From positions 1 through 64,000 of the IMG/VR virus record IMGVR_UViG_3300032579_000510: a DNA stretch of 64,000 bases. One strand, 5' to 3'. A program made the translations under genes and the position numbers. Source of the stretch: a virus. Below are positions 41,983 through 50,658 of this stretch, piece after piece. The notes under the pieces were generated by a model. It had not been told where the DNA came from. It ran no database searches and worked only from the letters and a program-made list of their open reading frames with translations. The first letter of the stretch is position 1. Each line of letters begins with the position of its first letter.

Positions 41983-43935
41983 ATGGACATGAAAAAACTT
42001 TTAGAATCAATTACTAGACTAGAAGGCAAAGAGTCTATGAAGGGTGCCGAAAAGGCGCCTACAGGCCCTAAGTTTACAGGCTATTGGAAAGGCACAGACT
42101 CAGCAACACCAGGTAACAAAATGGTAGGCGGTGGTGCAGAAGAATATGACGAAAGTATTCTAAAAGACCTAAGCAAAGGTCCTAAGGCCAAAACCGTTGA
42201 AGAAGAACTAGCAGAAGCCTATGCACAGTTTATGGAAGATGACCTAGGTGTAGAACCTAAACGTCCAAGTCGCAAAGGCAGTCGCCCGGAACGTGAATAT
42301 ACTAAACACGGTAAACCAAGTAAACGTTATAAAGAAGTTAGCGTAAATGAACATGGAGATCAAGAAGATTACAAACCATGGGGATCACAGGATTTAGAGC
42401 CAGGACAAAAAGCTGTTCAAGGTAAACCTGTAAAAGATACTAAAAAATTTACTAAAGATCTAGCTAAAGATTTTGGCAAACATTTAGGTCAAGATGACGA
42501 CGACTTAGAAGAAGGTGTTGCTGATCGTGTTTATACTGTAAACATTGTGCGCCGCAGTAGTTTTGGTGGCGAAGATAGAACACGTTCAACATCAGGTACT
42601 ATTCCAGAATTGCTAGACTATTTTGGCTACACATTAGAAACAGGCAAATCATACGAACACGAACGTGGTCGTTACAAAATCAACATGGCACCTAAGAACA
42701 TTAAGAGTCTAGTTGACAACTTAAACAAAGCCGCAAGTAACGCTGCCAGAAATGGACACAGTAGTACATATTACGAAGTAGGCAGTGAAGAACAACAAGT
42801 CACAGAAGGTCGTGTTAAAGACGTTGCCATTGACCTCAAAGAACTATCTGACGAAGAATTTCTTAAAAAATACAAAAAAACCAAAGCAGAAATGCGTTCA
42901 GCACTAAGTGAAGCAATCAATCCAGCACAGCAAGCGGCTATTGCTATTTCAATGAAGAAAGCTCATAAGAAACCTAAAAATGAAGGTTGGGGTGCTGATG
43001 CGGCCAATGCTCGTCACGCAGAACAACAAAGTGACTGGGACAAAACTTTAGAAAAATACAAAAACGATCCTAAAATGACCAGTAGATTAAAACATCTACG
43101 TAGTTGGAAAGCTAGTGAAGCTGAAAAAGCCGCACACGCTGGCGAATACGTTGTTCGTGGTCGTGGACATAAATTCCCAGGTGAAGACTTAGATGAAGCT
43201 ACATCTACTGTAAAATACGGTGTGTTTGCCAAAGGTGGTAGCGTTGGTAGTGATAACAGCAAACCATACAAGGTATTTGACACTAAAGAAGAAGCCCTTG
43301 CTTGTGCTAAAAGATATCGTTCACAGTTAACACCAGGTGAACGTGACTACTATAAAATGGGCTTTGTAACCAAGGCTATTAAAGAAAGTAGCGGACATAA
43401 AGTAATTGATAAGAAATTAAAGGATCGTGACAGTTGGCAACGTTTCTTAGATCAAACTCCAGAAGAACGTGCTGCTCACGAAAAGAAAAATGCAGAGATT
43501 GCAAAAAAATTAGCCAAAGACTACAAAAGTCCATTCAAACATTCAATCTGGAAAGATGAAGTAGAAGAAGACATTGTGCCAATGGCTAATCCACAGTCTA
43601 CTGGTTCTGTTAATCCAGCCAATCAACCTACAGATCAACAAGCTGAACAAGATCCTAAAACAGCGGCACAGACTGCTATTGCATTAAACACTCTTAAATC
43701 TGCTGCAGGAATCACAGCACAGCCAAAAGATATTGCCAAAGCACTAGATGATGTTAGCCAAGGTAAACAGGTTAATCAACAGGATATGACTAAACTTAAA
43801 CCTATGATGGATGTGATGAAAACTGCTGGCACTGACCCAAAGGTTGCACAACAGTTTAAAAATCTATCAACACAGGCCAAGCAAACACAGCTACAACAAC
43901 AGCAACAACAGGCCAAACAACAACCTAAGACTTAG
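41983..43935 (+). CDS. Large basic, disordered virion-type protein
   Basis: 650 residues, rich in Lys/Glu with long low-complexity parts. It starts MDMKKLLESITRLEG. LLE at residues 6-8 fits (L/I)xE. Several internal stretches look like further cut sites (VEEELAEAYAQFMEDDLGVE, MRSALSEAINPAQQ, GEDLDEATSTVKY). The final ~25 residues are Gln-rich (TQLQQQQQQAKQQPKT). The size and composition fit a precursor of internal head peptides processed by a prohead protease. Similar long proteins occur in T4-like aquatic phages. The 3' end overlaps the convergent minus gene by 4 nt. Confidence 0.6.
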   Translation: MDMKKLLESITRLEGKESMKGAEKAPTGPKFTGYWKGTDSATPGNKMVGGGAEEYDESILKDLSKGPKAKTVEEELAEAYAQFMEDDLGVEPKRPSRKGSRPEREYTKHGKPSKRYKEVSVNEHGDQEDYKPWGSQDLEPGQKAVQGKPVKDTKKFTKDLAKDFGKHLGQDDDDLEEGVADRVYTVNIVRRSSFGGEDRTRSTSGTIPELLDYFGYTLETGKSYEHERGRYKINMAPKNIKSLVDNLNKAASNAARNGHSSTYYEVGSEEQQVTEGRVKDVAIDLKELSDEEFLKKYKKTKAEMRSALSEAINPAQQAAIAISMKKAHKKPKNEGWGADAANARHAEQQSDWDKTLEKYKNDPKMTSRLKHLRSWKASEAEKAAHAGEYVVRGRGHKFPGEDLDEATSTVKYGVFAKGGSVGSDNSKPYKVFDTKEEALACAKRYRSQLTPGERDYYKMGFVTKAIKESSGHKVIDKKLKDRDSWQRFLDQTPEERAAHEKKNAEIAKKLAKDYKSPFKHSIWKDEVEEDIVPMANPQSTGSVNPANQPTDQQAEQDPKTAAQTAIALNTLKSAAGITAQPKDIAKALDDVSQGKQVNQQDMTKLKPMMDVMKTAGTDPKVAQQFKNLSTQAKQTQLQQQQQQAKQQPKT

Positions 43936-44378
43936 TCATCTAGGTCTTCTGGTTCTTGCCCAGCTGATTGCAGTTCCTTGTCTAGCTTTTTAATTGCTGA
44001 TTTTACACTTGCTAGTTTATTAAACAGTTTAGCACCGCGTTTACCATTGATGTACAAGCAGAACTTACCAGTTAGGTCTGCTTTGACTTCTGCTAGCATA
44101 TCACCTTTAAATCCAATCTTAGCAGTGTATACTGGAGCAACATCAGCTAGAGTGTCAAACCCTAGTAGAATACTGTCACCTTGAGCACCAATCTTAACTA
44201 ATCGTTGATCAAATACGCCACTTGAATTAGCTTTACGCATGATCATAGCAGCTACTCGAACATTGTTTTCTGCTACTTGAATAGTACCATCATCGTCAAT
44301 CCAAAAATCTTCACCTTCAAATGGCCCGTCAAACGGATCTGAAATAATGTTGGTTAACTGTTTGTTGAATGTAGTCAT
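43932..44378 (-). CDS. Small soluble phage protein (early-type, minus strand)
   Basis: 148 residues from ATG 44378, behind TAGGTG. It has a beta-rich mid-section (FWIDDDGTIQVAENNVRVAAMIMRK... GDSILLGFDTLADV) and a helical C-terminus. No family recognised. It has its own perfect sigma-70 promoter and lies alone on the minus strand within a late plus-strand region, so it is probably an early gene of independent control. The stop overlaps that of the convergent gene. Confidence 0.6.
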   Translation of the reverse strand: MTTFNKQLTNIISDPFDGPFEGEDFWIDDDGTIQVAENNVRVAAMIMRKANSSGVFDQRLVKIGAQGDSILLGFDTLADVAPVYTAKIGFKGDMLAEVKADLTGKFCLYINGKRGAKLFNKLASVKSAIKKLDKELQSAGQEPEDLDD

Positions 44379-44411
44379 TGTTGGGTTCACCTAATGGTTA
44401 ATAATACGTCT

Positions 44412-44440
44412 ATTATACACTCAAAATCTAAAGTTGTCAA
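44412..44440 (-). promoter_or_regulatory. Sigma-70 promoter (minus)
   Basis: On the minus strand: TTGACA (44440-44435), 17-nt spacer, TATAAT (44417-44412). Drives the gene at 43932-44378. Confidence 0.8.
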
Positions 44441-44452
44441 GTGTTAAATCAT

Positions 44453-44460
44453 GATAAATA
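44453..44460 (+). promoter_or_regulatory. Late promoter box (GATAAATA), leaderless spacing
   Basis: It ends 5 nt before ATG 44466 with no ribosome site. It lies beside the divergent early promoter at 44412-44440. Confidence 0.55.
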
Positions 44461-44465
44461 CTCTT

Positions 44466-44930
44466 ATGCTGATTACAGAATTTTTCTTTGAAACTAAACG
44501 TAAACAATCTCAAACCAATGAGTTTAAAGATTGTATAGTCCCAGTTCCTCGCCCGCTTAAAAGCAAGACCCCTGTAGCTGAAGACCAGTGGACTAACCAG
44601 GACAATACCTATCACACAGGCAACGGGCAATGGCACGAAAATGGTGGTGAATGGTCGGGTGGTAGCAACAGTACCTATCACACAGGTCAGGGCATGTGGG
44701 AAGACCTAGCCACAAGTAACTATATCACCAATGAAAATGAACATGTAGATTTTGGTGACATTATCACAGCACGCAACCTAATAGGATTGTCCTTAGATAA
44801 TCCAAAAGAACACAAGCACAAGTATTTTGAATTTTTAAAACATCTTAGAAATAAAGCAGGTGAAGAATACAGTACACAAGTACATCAACTTGCGGCCAAA
44901 CTAGCCAAATCAGCTAAGGACTCAGACTAA
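44466..44930 (+). CDS. Protein with CTS-like start, function unknown
   Basis: 154 residues from ATG 44466, chosen because a late box ends 5 nt before it. MLITEFFFETKRK resembles the T4 Alt capsid-targeting start MELITELFDE. The middle has two related repeats (NTYHTGNGQWHENG, STYHTGQGMWEDL) and the C-terminus is helical (LAAKLAKSAKD). It overlaps the next ATG by one base. Possible head-packaged protein. Confidence 0.55.
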   Translation: MLITEFFFETKRKQSQTNEFKDCIVPVPRPLKSKTPVAEDQWTNQDNTYHTGNGQWHENGGEWSGGSNSTYHTGQGMWEDLATSNYITNENEHVDFGDIITARNLIGLSLDNPKEHKHKYFEFLKHLRNKAGEEYSTQVHQLAAKLAKSAKDSD

Positions 44931-46846
44931 TGGCATCATTACAGTATTATTATATATCAAGCACACCAGGCCCAAAGGCGTTTACTATGCCCAAAGGATT
45001 CCAAGCTAATGTAGAAGTACATTGCTGGGGAGCAGGTGGTGGTGACGGCACTGGCGGAGTTGGTGGCGGTGGTGGATATGTTAAATCTCTGGTTACTATC
45101 AATCCAGGCGATATTGTTGAAATTGGCGTTGGCCTACAGGGTGCGGCTGCTAGTGGGCAAAGTGCAGGCGCAGGTGGCGGTAGTAGTATTGGTTTTAGCT
45201 ATGCCGGCGGTTCAGGCGGCGGTAGTGGCGACGAAGATGCAGACATGGGCGCAGGTGGTGGTGGTGGTGGAGCTACCGTAGTAGAAGTTAACGGAATACC
45301 TGTAGCTGTAGCCGCTGGTGGCGGTGGTGGTGGTGGTAACGGAGACGATGGTGGCGCCGGTGGAGCGGGATTACCTGGCGGAGTGCAGGCAAGTGCCACT
45401 GGGTGGTATCCAGTATCACTAAGCTGGGCTTGGAATAGTTTTATGAATAGCTATGCTATTTGGACTGGTGGTAGTCAAGATGTTACTACTAATGTCTATA
45501 CTACTATTGTAAATTTCCCTACATCAGGCACATATACATTTAATCTATCAACAGACAACTATGGTAGTCTAACTTTAGATTCAACATTGATAATAAGTTA
45601 TAGCGATTTTACCACAACTGGAACTACTACACACGCAGTTACCGCAGGCAATCATACTATAACATTAAGTATCACTAACCAAGGTGGCCCAGCAGGTATT
45701 GCAGCACAGATTTTAAATCCAGACAGTTCAGAACTATGGGATACTAGAAATCCGCAGAACTTCCCACAACTAAATTCAACCACACAAGGCGCAGCAGGTG
45801 CTTATGGATCAGCTGGTGGCGGCGGAGGAGGCGGTGGTGTATTTGGAGGCCTTGGCGGCACTGCCACAGGCGATGACCAGGGAGGTGCTCCAGGCGGTAG
45901 CGGCGGACTTCAACTAGGCGATACTAAACTGCCAGGATCAGGAGAATTTGCAGGTGGCCGTACAACCACTTATGCGCCAACTGCACCATATGGTAATGCT
46001 GGATATGGTGGGTATGCTATATTGGTGTTGACACGTAGATTCCAGCTTTGGAATAAAGTAACTGGTGCGTGGAATCAAATTACCAATGCTTGGCAAAAAG
46101 TAAATGGCCAATGGCAAAGTATCTCTCAAATTTATATAAAAAATAATGGTGCTTGGAATCCACTACTAAGTACTACTGTAATTAACGACAAACGTAGTGT
46201 ACAATATACTACACAGGGCACTTATAGTTGGATCTGTCCAGCGGATATTATTCGTGTTAAAGCCAGAGTATATGGTGCAGGCGGAGCAGGAACAGGTGGT
46301 GCTGGTGGCGCAGGTGGATATGCAGAAAAGTATCTAACAGTTACCCCAGGTGCAACCTATACCGCAGTAGTTGGTGCAGGAACTAGTGCCACAGGACAGG
46401 ACAGTAGTTTTAATAGTACTATAATTGCACACGGTGGCGGAGCAGGTGCTAGCCAAACTGGCGGAACAGATGCTGGTGGTAGTGGTGGTACAGCCACAGG
46501 TGGCGATACAAACTTAACTGGTGCCGCAGGTACCAGTGGGCAAGCTGTTTATTCTTACTACTACTGGTGGTGGGGCTGGGGCGGCTGGGGCTGGAACGGC
46601 TACTATAATGGGTACTGGAACGGCTATTATGGCAATGCATACTATAATAATGGTTACTATGGGTATGGTTACTATAATTATGGTTGGGGTTGGGGTGGTT
46701 ACTGGAATTGGGGATGGCCATATTATGGTACATACCAAACAGGATATACCTACGGTGTACCTGGTACAGGCTATGACAACATAGGCAGTGGTGCTGTTGG
46801 TCCTGGTTCTACAGGAGCACCAGGCGCAGTATTTTTAATTTATTAA
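44930..46846 (+). CDS. Glycine-rich adhesin with aromatic tail
   Basis: 638 residues. Residues ~35-150 and ~285-365 are Gly-rich (GGGGG, GGAGG), like the polyglycine helices of T4-like gp38 adhesins. Between them a PA14-like beta region occurs (TSGTYTFNLSTDNYGSLTLD... TAGNHTITLSITNQGGPAGI). At ~370-415 come three short W-repeats (LWNKVTGAWNQI, AWQKVNGQWQSI, YIKNNGAWNPLL). The end has a Gly domain plus a stretch of ~75 residues made almost only of Tyr, Trp, Gly and Asn (46545-46740). A receptor-binding role at the fibre tip is inferred. Confidence 0.75.
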   Translation: MASLQYYYISSTPGPKAFTMPKGFQANVEVHCWGAGGGDGTGGVGGGGGYVKSLVTINPGDIVEIGVGLQGAAASGQSAGAGGGSSIGFSYAGGSGGGSGDEDADMGAGGGGGGATVVEVNGIPVAVAAGGGGGGGNGDDGGAGGAGLPGGVQASATGWYPVSLSWAWNSFMNSYAIWTGGSQDVTTNVYTTIVNFPTSGTYTFNLSTDNYGSLTLDSTLIISYSDFTTTGTTTHAVTAGNHTITLSITNQGGPAGIAAQILNPDSSELWDTRNPQNFPQLNSTTQGAAGAYGSAGGGGGGGGVFGGLGGTATGDDQGGAPGGSGGLQLGDTKLPGSGEFAGGRTTTYAPTAPYGNAGYGGYAILVLTRRFQLWNKVTGAWNQITNAWQKVNGQWQSISQIYIKNNGAWNPLLSTTVINDKRSVQYTTQGTYSWICPADIIRVKARVYGAGGAGTGGAGGAGGYAEKYLTVTPGATYTAVVGAGTSATGQDSSFNSTIIAHGGGAGASQTGGTDAGGSGGTATGGDTNLTGAAGTSGQAVYSYYYWWWGWGGWGWNGYYNGYWNGYYGNAYYNNGYYGYGYYNYGWGWGGYWNWGWPYYGTYQTGYTYGVPGTGYDNIGSGAVGPGSTGAPGAVFLIY

Positions 46847-46860
46847 TAAAGGAAAGTTCA

Positions 46861-47571
46861 ATGAAAAAACTATTAGTAGCAGTAGCATTATTAGCAACAT
46901 CAATGTCAGCATTTGCTGGCCTTAAAGATTGTAGTCAGTTTGAAGTAGCATTACCAACATACACAGCTAAACCAGGTGACCAAGAACTATGTCACATGAA
47001 CTACGCTGTTATTCATCGTTGCGATGTTAAAGCACCAGAAGCAGTATTTGAGCATTTAACACCAGCAGCAATTAGTGGTCCAGCAAAACGCAAGGACAAT
47101 TTCCACCCAGACACAAGTGTAACACCAGCATGTTCAGCTAGCCTAGCAGATTATGCTATTGTTGGTAAAACACATGATCGTGGTCATATGGCTCCAGCAG
47201 GTAACAACACACAAAGTGATGCTATCATGAGTGAAAGTTTTAACTTGTCAAATATGGTTCCACAAGTAGCTAACAACAACCGTGGTATTTGGAAACAAGC
47301 AGAAACATTTGAACGTCAATGGGCTCTAACACCAAACACAGACTACTATGTTATCAGTGGTGGTATTTGGGATCAAGGTTATCAAAAGATTGGTAGCGGT
47401 TTAGGTATTCCTACACGTTTATACAAAATTGTATACGAAAAGAAAAGCAAAAAAGTTACAGCATGGTTAATGCCAAACGCAGCACTACCAGTAGCAGACT
47501 TACCTAAGTATGCAACTACAGTGGCTAACATTGAAGCGGCTACAGGTATCAAATTTAACTTACCACAGTAA
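46861..47571 (+). CDS. Secreted DNA/RNA non-specific endonuclease
   Basis: 236 residues. MKKLLVAVALLATSMSAFA is a Sec signal peptide with AFA cleavage before Gly20. The nuclease core shows DRGHMAP with catalytic His109, and SFNLSNMVPQ...NN for the metal site, as in Serratia-type/NUC1 nucleases. It would act in the periplasm on single- or double-stranded nucleic acid. AAAGGAAAG precedes the ATG. Confidence 0.9.
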   Translation: MKKLLVAVALLATSMSAFAGLKDCSQFEVALPTYTAKPGDQELCHMNYAVIHRCDVKAPEAVFEHLTPAAISGPAKRKDNFHPDTSVTPACSASLADYAIVGKTHDRGHMAPAGNNTQSDAIMSESFNLSNMVPQVANNNRGIWKQAETFERQWALTPNTDYYVISGGIWDQGYQKIGSGLGIPTRLYKIVYEKKSKKVTAWLMPNAALPVADLPKYATTVANIEAATGIKFNLPQ

Positions 47572-47595
47572 TCAAATTTAAAAGGATTTTCAATT

Positions 47596-48012
47596 ATGGT
47601 AGATACCGTCCAAGTACAGGTTCCAGCACCACAATCAGTGGTGCCTTGGGGCTTTCATGGAATCTTTGATTGCAGTGGATGTGATCTAGATAAAATTCAA
47701 AGTGCAGACAACATCAAGTCTTGGTTATCATCATTGCTGACCGCTATTGATATGACCGCAGTAGGTGATCCTATTGTGACTATGACTGGTGTTGGCATGC
47801 CTGATAAAGAAGGCTACACTGCTATACAGATCATTGTAACCAGCAGTATTGTAGCACATTTTATTGACAGCACACAGCATATCTACATTGATGTGTTTAG
47901 CTGTAAAGAATTTGATCCTACAAAAGTAGAAGCTAGTATTAGCTCATTCTTTGGCGCAAACACCAAGATTAACAAGATGTTAATTCCACGGAACGCGGCC
48001 TTACAAGTTTAA
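47596..48012 (+). CDS. S-adenosylmethionine decarboxylase-like (SpeD) protein
   Basis: 138 residues, normal for class 1b SpeD. The fold is visible in WLSSLLTAIDMTAVG, GYTAIQIIVTSSIVAHF and YIDVFSCKEFDPTKVEASISSF. Aligning by eye with the ESHxxIHTWPE...DxFTC motif: the pyruvoyl Ser is kept (Ser83), His88 and Cys103 are kept, but Glu is Thr and the next His is Ser. Spermidine synthesis is the usual role; here the protein may be altered or inactive. Cyanophage relatives are known. Confidence 0.65.
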   Translation: MVDTVQVQVPAPQSVVPWGFHGIFDCSGCDLDKIQSADNIKSWLSSLLTAIDMTAVGDPIVTMTGVGMPDKEGYTAIQIIVTSSIVAHFIDSTQHIYIDVFSCKEFDPTKVEASISSFFGANTKINKMLIPRNAALQV

Positions 48013-48027
48013 CATAACTTAACAAAC

Positions 48028-48053
48028 AACCACTCGCAAGGGTGGTTTTTTAT
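48028..48053 (+). terminator. Intrinsic terminator after SpeD-like gene
   Basis: AACCACTC-GCAA-GGGTGGTT hairpin (one G-U pair, GNRA-type loop) followed by TTT TATT. The sigma-70 promoter at 48053 begins directly after it. Confidence 0.85.
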
Positions 48054-48081
48054 TGACTTTTTTACCAAATTCGTGTATAAT
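48053..48081 (+). promoter_or_regulatory. Sigma-70 promoter
   Basis: TTGACT (48053-48058), 17-nt spacer, TATAAT (48076-48081); TTTACCAAA lies in the spacer. It serves the nucleotidase gene together with the late box at 48100. Confidence 0.8.
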
Positions 48082-48099
48082 GCTTGTATCTTAAATCAC

Positions 48100-48107
48100 G
48101 ATAAATA
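48100..48107 (+). promoter_or_regulatory. Late promoter box (GATAAATA), leaderless spacing
   Basis: It ends 7 nt before ATG 48115; no ribosome site. The same gene has a sigma-70 promoter 20 nt upstream, so it can be expressed early and late. Confidence 0.6.
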
Positions 48108-48114
48108 CTACATC

Positions 48115-48654
48115 ATGCAAGCAAAAGACCTAATTAGAGCAACAGACAACACTAAAATTTACCTAGACATGGATGGAGTCCTTGCAGACTTTTTTGCAGA
48201 ATATGCAAAACTAGCTGGGGTTACTAGCGGTAGCTACAGAGATATACCACCAGCTAAAGCTGATCCTACCCTAGACAAAATGATTGGCACTGATTTCTTT
48301 GCTCGCTTGCCTATGTTTAGCACAGCGCCAAACTTAATACAACTAGTATTGAGTTACGTACCACACTATAACATCTGTTCAAGTCCTTTACGTGGGGATC
48401 ACGAGAATAGCAGTAAATGGAAACGTGTATGGATCGCTAAACATCTAAGCCCACAACCCAGTGACGTTGTTATCACAGGGCAAAAAGAACGTCATGCAGT
48501 AAACCCAGATGGTAGCCCAAATATCTTAATTGATGATCGCGGCACTAACATTGTTGCTTGGCGTGCCCGTGGTGGTATTGGCATTAAGTATCAAGCAGAT
48601 GAAGACAGTTTAGACGTAGTAGCAAAAGGACTAGCACACGCATATGGCTATTAA
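48115..48654 (+). CDS. HAD-type 5'-nucleotidase
   Basis: 179 residues from ATG 48115. KIYLDMDGVLADFF holds the HAD nucleophile and acid Asp (18, 20); KWKRVWIAKHL the conserved Lys region; NILIDDRGTNIVAWRARGG motif IV. This matches the 5'(3')-deoxyribonucleotidase family, which dephosphorylates nucleotides. The start MQAKDLIRATDN resembles the start of the 49381 protein (MRAKDLVKGN) but lacks the Glu cut site. It overlaps the next gene by 11 nt. Confidence 0.85.
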   Translation: MQAKDLIRATDNTKIYLDMDGVLADFFAEYAKLAGVTSGSYRDIPPAKADPTLDKMIGTDFFARLPMFSTAPNLIQLVLSYVPHYNICSSPLRGDHENSSKWKRVWIAKHLSPQPSDVVITGQKERHAVNPDGSPNILIDDRGTNIVAWRARGGIGIKYQADEDSLDVVAKGLAHAYGY

Positions 48655-49384
48655 TTTATATGAAGGCGGTAATGTTTTTAAAGACGAAAAGGGTCAACCC
48701 GCAACTATTCGTATCACTCGCAACAATGTGGTTCCAACAGTACAATGGTTAGAGAAGCTAACTGGACTGAATCTAGTAGACAATATGCTAGGCAGTACAG
48801 GTTACAAAGAAACTTCAGGTGATCTAGACCTAGGTGTAGATGTTAGTAAAATCTCAAAAGAAACGTTAATAAATCAGCTGATTAAGAAGGGAATTGACCC
48901 AAAAGACATCAGAAAAACAGGCGATAGTGTGCATTTAAAGACACCTATCCTAGGTGATGCAGCTAACGGTTATGTACAAACTGATTTTATGTTTGGCGAG
49001 CCTAGTTGGCAGAAATTTAGTCTAACTGGTAGCCCAGAAGGTAGCCCATACAAAGGACTACATCGCCATATTTTACTCAGCAGTATTGCTAAAGCTCAGG
49101 GACTAAAATGGAGTCAAAAATACGGCCTAGTTGATCGTGCTACCAATGAAGTTATTACACAAGATCCTAAAGAAATTGCTGCACGCCTAGTAGACGGAGT
49201 TCCAGCAGACTTAGCCAGCGTTGAAAGTATTATTAAAAAAATCAAAGGTCGTCAAGACTACGACCAACTAACAGCAGATGCACGCGAATCATTTGCTAAA
49301 GATCAGTTAGTATTACCAGAATCTGCACCACTTCCAGGTACAGGTGCTTGGTTCCGTCAGTTTGTAAACATGGATCATATATGA
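48644..49384 (+). CDS. Nucleotidyltransferase-fold protein
   Basis: 246 residues. MLGSTGYKETSGDLDLGVD at ~48-66 is the GS...DxD signature of the DNA polymerase-beta nucleotidyltransferase superfamily, followed by KTGDSVHLKTPILGD... YVQTDFMFG with a third Asp. Such enzymes transfer nucleotides to RNA, proteins or small molecules. The neighbouring gene has the same fold. Ends inside the next start (ATGA). Confidence 0.78.
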   Translation: MAINLYEGGNVFKDEKGQPATIRITRNNVVPTVQWLEKLTGLNLVDNMLGSTGYKETSGDLDLGVDVSKISKETLINQLIKKGIDPKDIRKTGDSVHLKTPILGDAANGYVQTDFMFGEPSWQKFSLTGSPEGSPYKGLHRHILLSSIAKAQGLKWSQKYGLVDRATNEVITQDPKEIAARLVDGVPADLASVESIIKKIKGRQDYDQLTADARESFAKDQLVLPESAPLPGTGAWFRQFVNMDHI

Positions 49385-50568
49385 GAGCAAAAGATCTAGT
49401 CAAAGGTAACATTGCTTACCATGAAGAATTAAATCCAGAAGTATGGGATGATGTATTTGGCAAAGGTTATAAACTTCGTATTGACGTGCGCTATAGGCTA
49501 TTAGAAATAGCACATCGTTTTATTGAATACTTAGAAGTACCCGACTTTAAACTATCAGGTATCTTATTACGTGGTAGTCTAGCTAACTATAACTATACTC
49601 CCTACAGTGACTTTGATCTACACCTAGTTACCAACTATGCTGATCTAGGCTGTGATATCACAGAACAGTTTTACATGGCCAAGAAAAAGATATGGAACGA
49701 CGAACATGACATTACTATCAAAGGCTATGAAGTAGAACTTTATGTAGAAGACGTTGATGCTAAAAACGTCAGCTCAGGCACATACGATATCTTAGATGAT
49801 AAATGGGTAAGTGTGCCTAAACACGAAGAGCCTACTATAGATGACCGTGCTGTTAATGCCAAAGCCCGTGACCTAATGACCCAGGTCAATCGCGCAGTTA
49901 AATCAGGTAGTGTAGAAGACCTAGACAGACTAAAAGACAAAATTAAAACAATGCGTCAAGCTGGTTTAGATGCTAACGGTGAGTTTAGTACAGAAAATCT
50001 AGCATTTAAAATCCTGCGTAACAAAGGTTACATGGATAAACTATACAAAGCCAAAAATCAAAAGTTTGATCAGGAATTGAGCTTAGATGAACAAGTTATT
50101 AACGAACTAAGAAACAAGTTGCAGGATTATCTACAGCAACAGTTTCCTACATGGCCACCGTATGTGGTAAATGATCTACTGTATAAAAATGCCAAAGGTA
50201 TAACTGATTCTGCAGAGTTAGAAGATTGGATCGCTGGCATTAAGAAAGACTACAAAGTTAAACGTTGGGAGTTGATTAATGACATGCCTATTACGTTTAA
50301 GATGTTTCATCCAGAAACCAGAAAACAATTAATAGCACGTGGGGTAGGTACAGATACTATTCAAAATCCTTATAATGTACCAAAAGACGACGAACGTCAT
50401 GCTCAACAGGCCGCAATGATACAACAACGTGGCATTAGTCCAGAGCCTATTGTGTTAATGAAAGGTCGTCATCAATACTACCTAATAGAAGGCTGGCATA
50501 GAACTATACAGCACTTCAAAGCAAACCCACAAGGATACAAAGGTCCTGCGTGGGTAGGATATCTATGA
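49381..50568 (+). CDS. Nucleotidyltransferase with C-terminal ParB-like segment
   Basis: 395 residues from ATG 49381. ILLRGSLANYNYTPYSDFDLHLV (~61-83) is the GS...DxD nucleotidyltransferase signature. EVELYVEDV adds the third acid. The C-terminal ~50 residues (PEPIVLMKGRHQYYLIEGWHRTIQHF) recall the ParB/sulfiredoxin phosphate-binding loop (LIEGWHR). MRAKDLVKGN begins the protein, as in its neighbour (MQAKDLIRA). Paired with the 48644 enzyme. Confidence 0.75.
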   Translation: MRAKDLVKGNIAYHEELNPEVWDDVFGKGYKLRIDVRYRLLEIAHRFIEYLEVPDFKLSGILLRGSLANYNYTPYSDFDLHLVTNYADLGCDITEQFYMAKKKIWNDEHDITIKGYEVELYVEDVDAKNVSSGTYDILDDKWVSVPKHEEPTIDDRAVNAKARDLMTQVNRAVKSGSVEDLDRLKDKIKTMRQAGLDANGEFSTENLAFKILRNKGYMDKLYKAKNQKFDQELSLDEQVINELRNKLQDYLQQQFPTWPPYVVNDLLYKNAKGITDSAELEDWIAGIKKDYKVKRWELINDMPITFKMFHPETRKQLIARGVGTDTIQNPYNVPKDDERHAQQAAMIQQRGISPEPIVLMKGRHQYYLIEGWHRTIQHFKANPQGYKGPAWVGYL

Positions 50569-50651
50569 GAGAATATTTTACATTTGAAAACTTACCCCTG
50601 ACCATAGTAGTTGGACTTGTTGCTTGGTCATGGGCTATTGTTTTACTGTGA
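50565..50651 (+). CDS. Tiny membrane peptide
   Basis: 28 residues, one membrane helix (LTIVVGLVAWSWAIVLL) after MREYFTFENLP. It starts in an ATGA overlap with the preceding gene and ends just before ATG 50659. It is short, so support is moderate. Confidence 0.45.
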   Translation: MREYFTFENLPLTIVVGLVAWSWAIVLL

Positions 50652-50658
50652 TCTTATC

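Noticed and set aside
45199-46738. Frames rich in Pro, Ser or His opposite or within the glycine-rich adhesin.
   Set aside because: They are shadows of the Gly and Tyr/Trp repeats.
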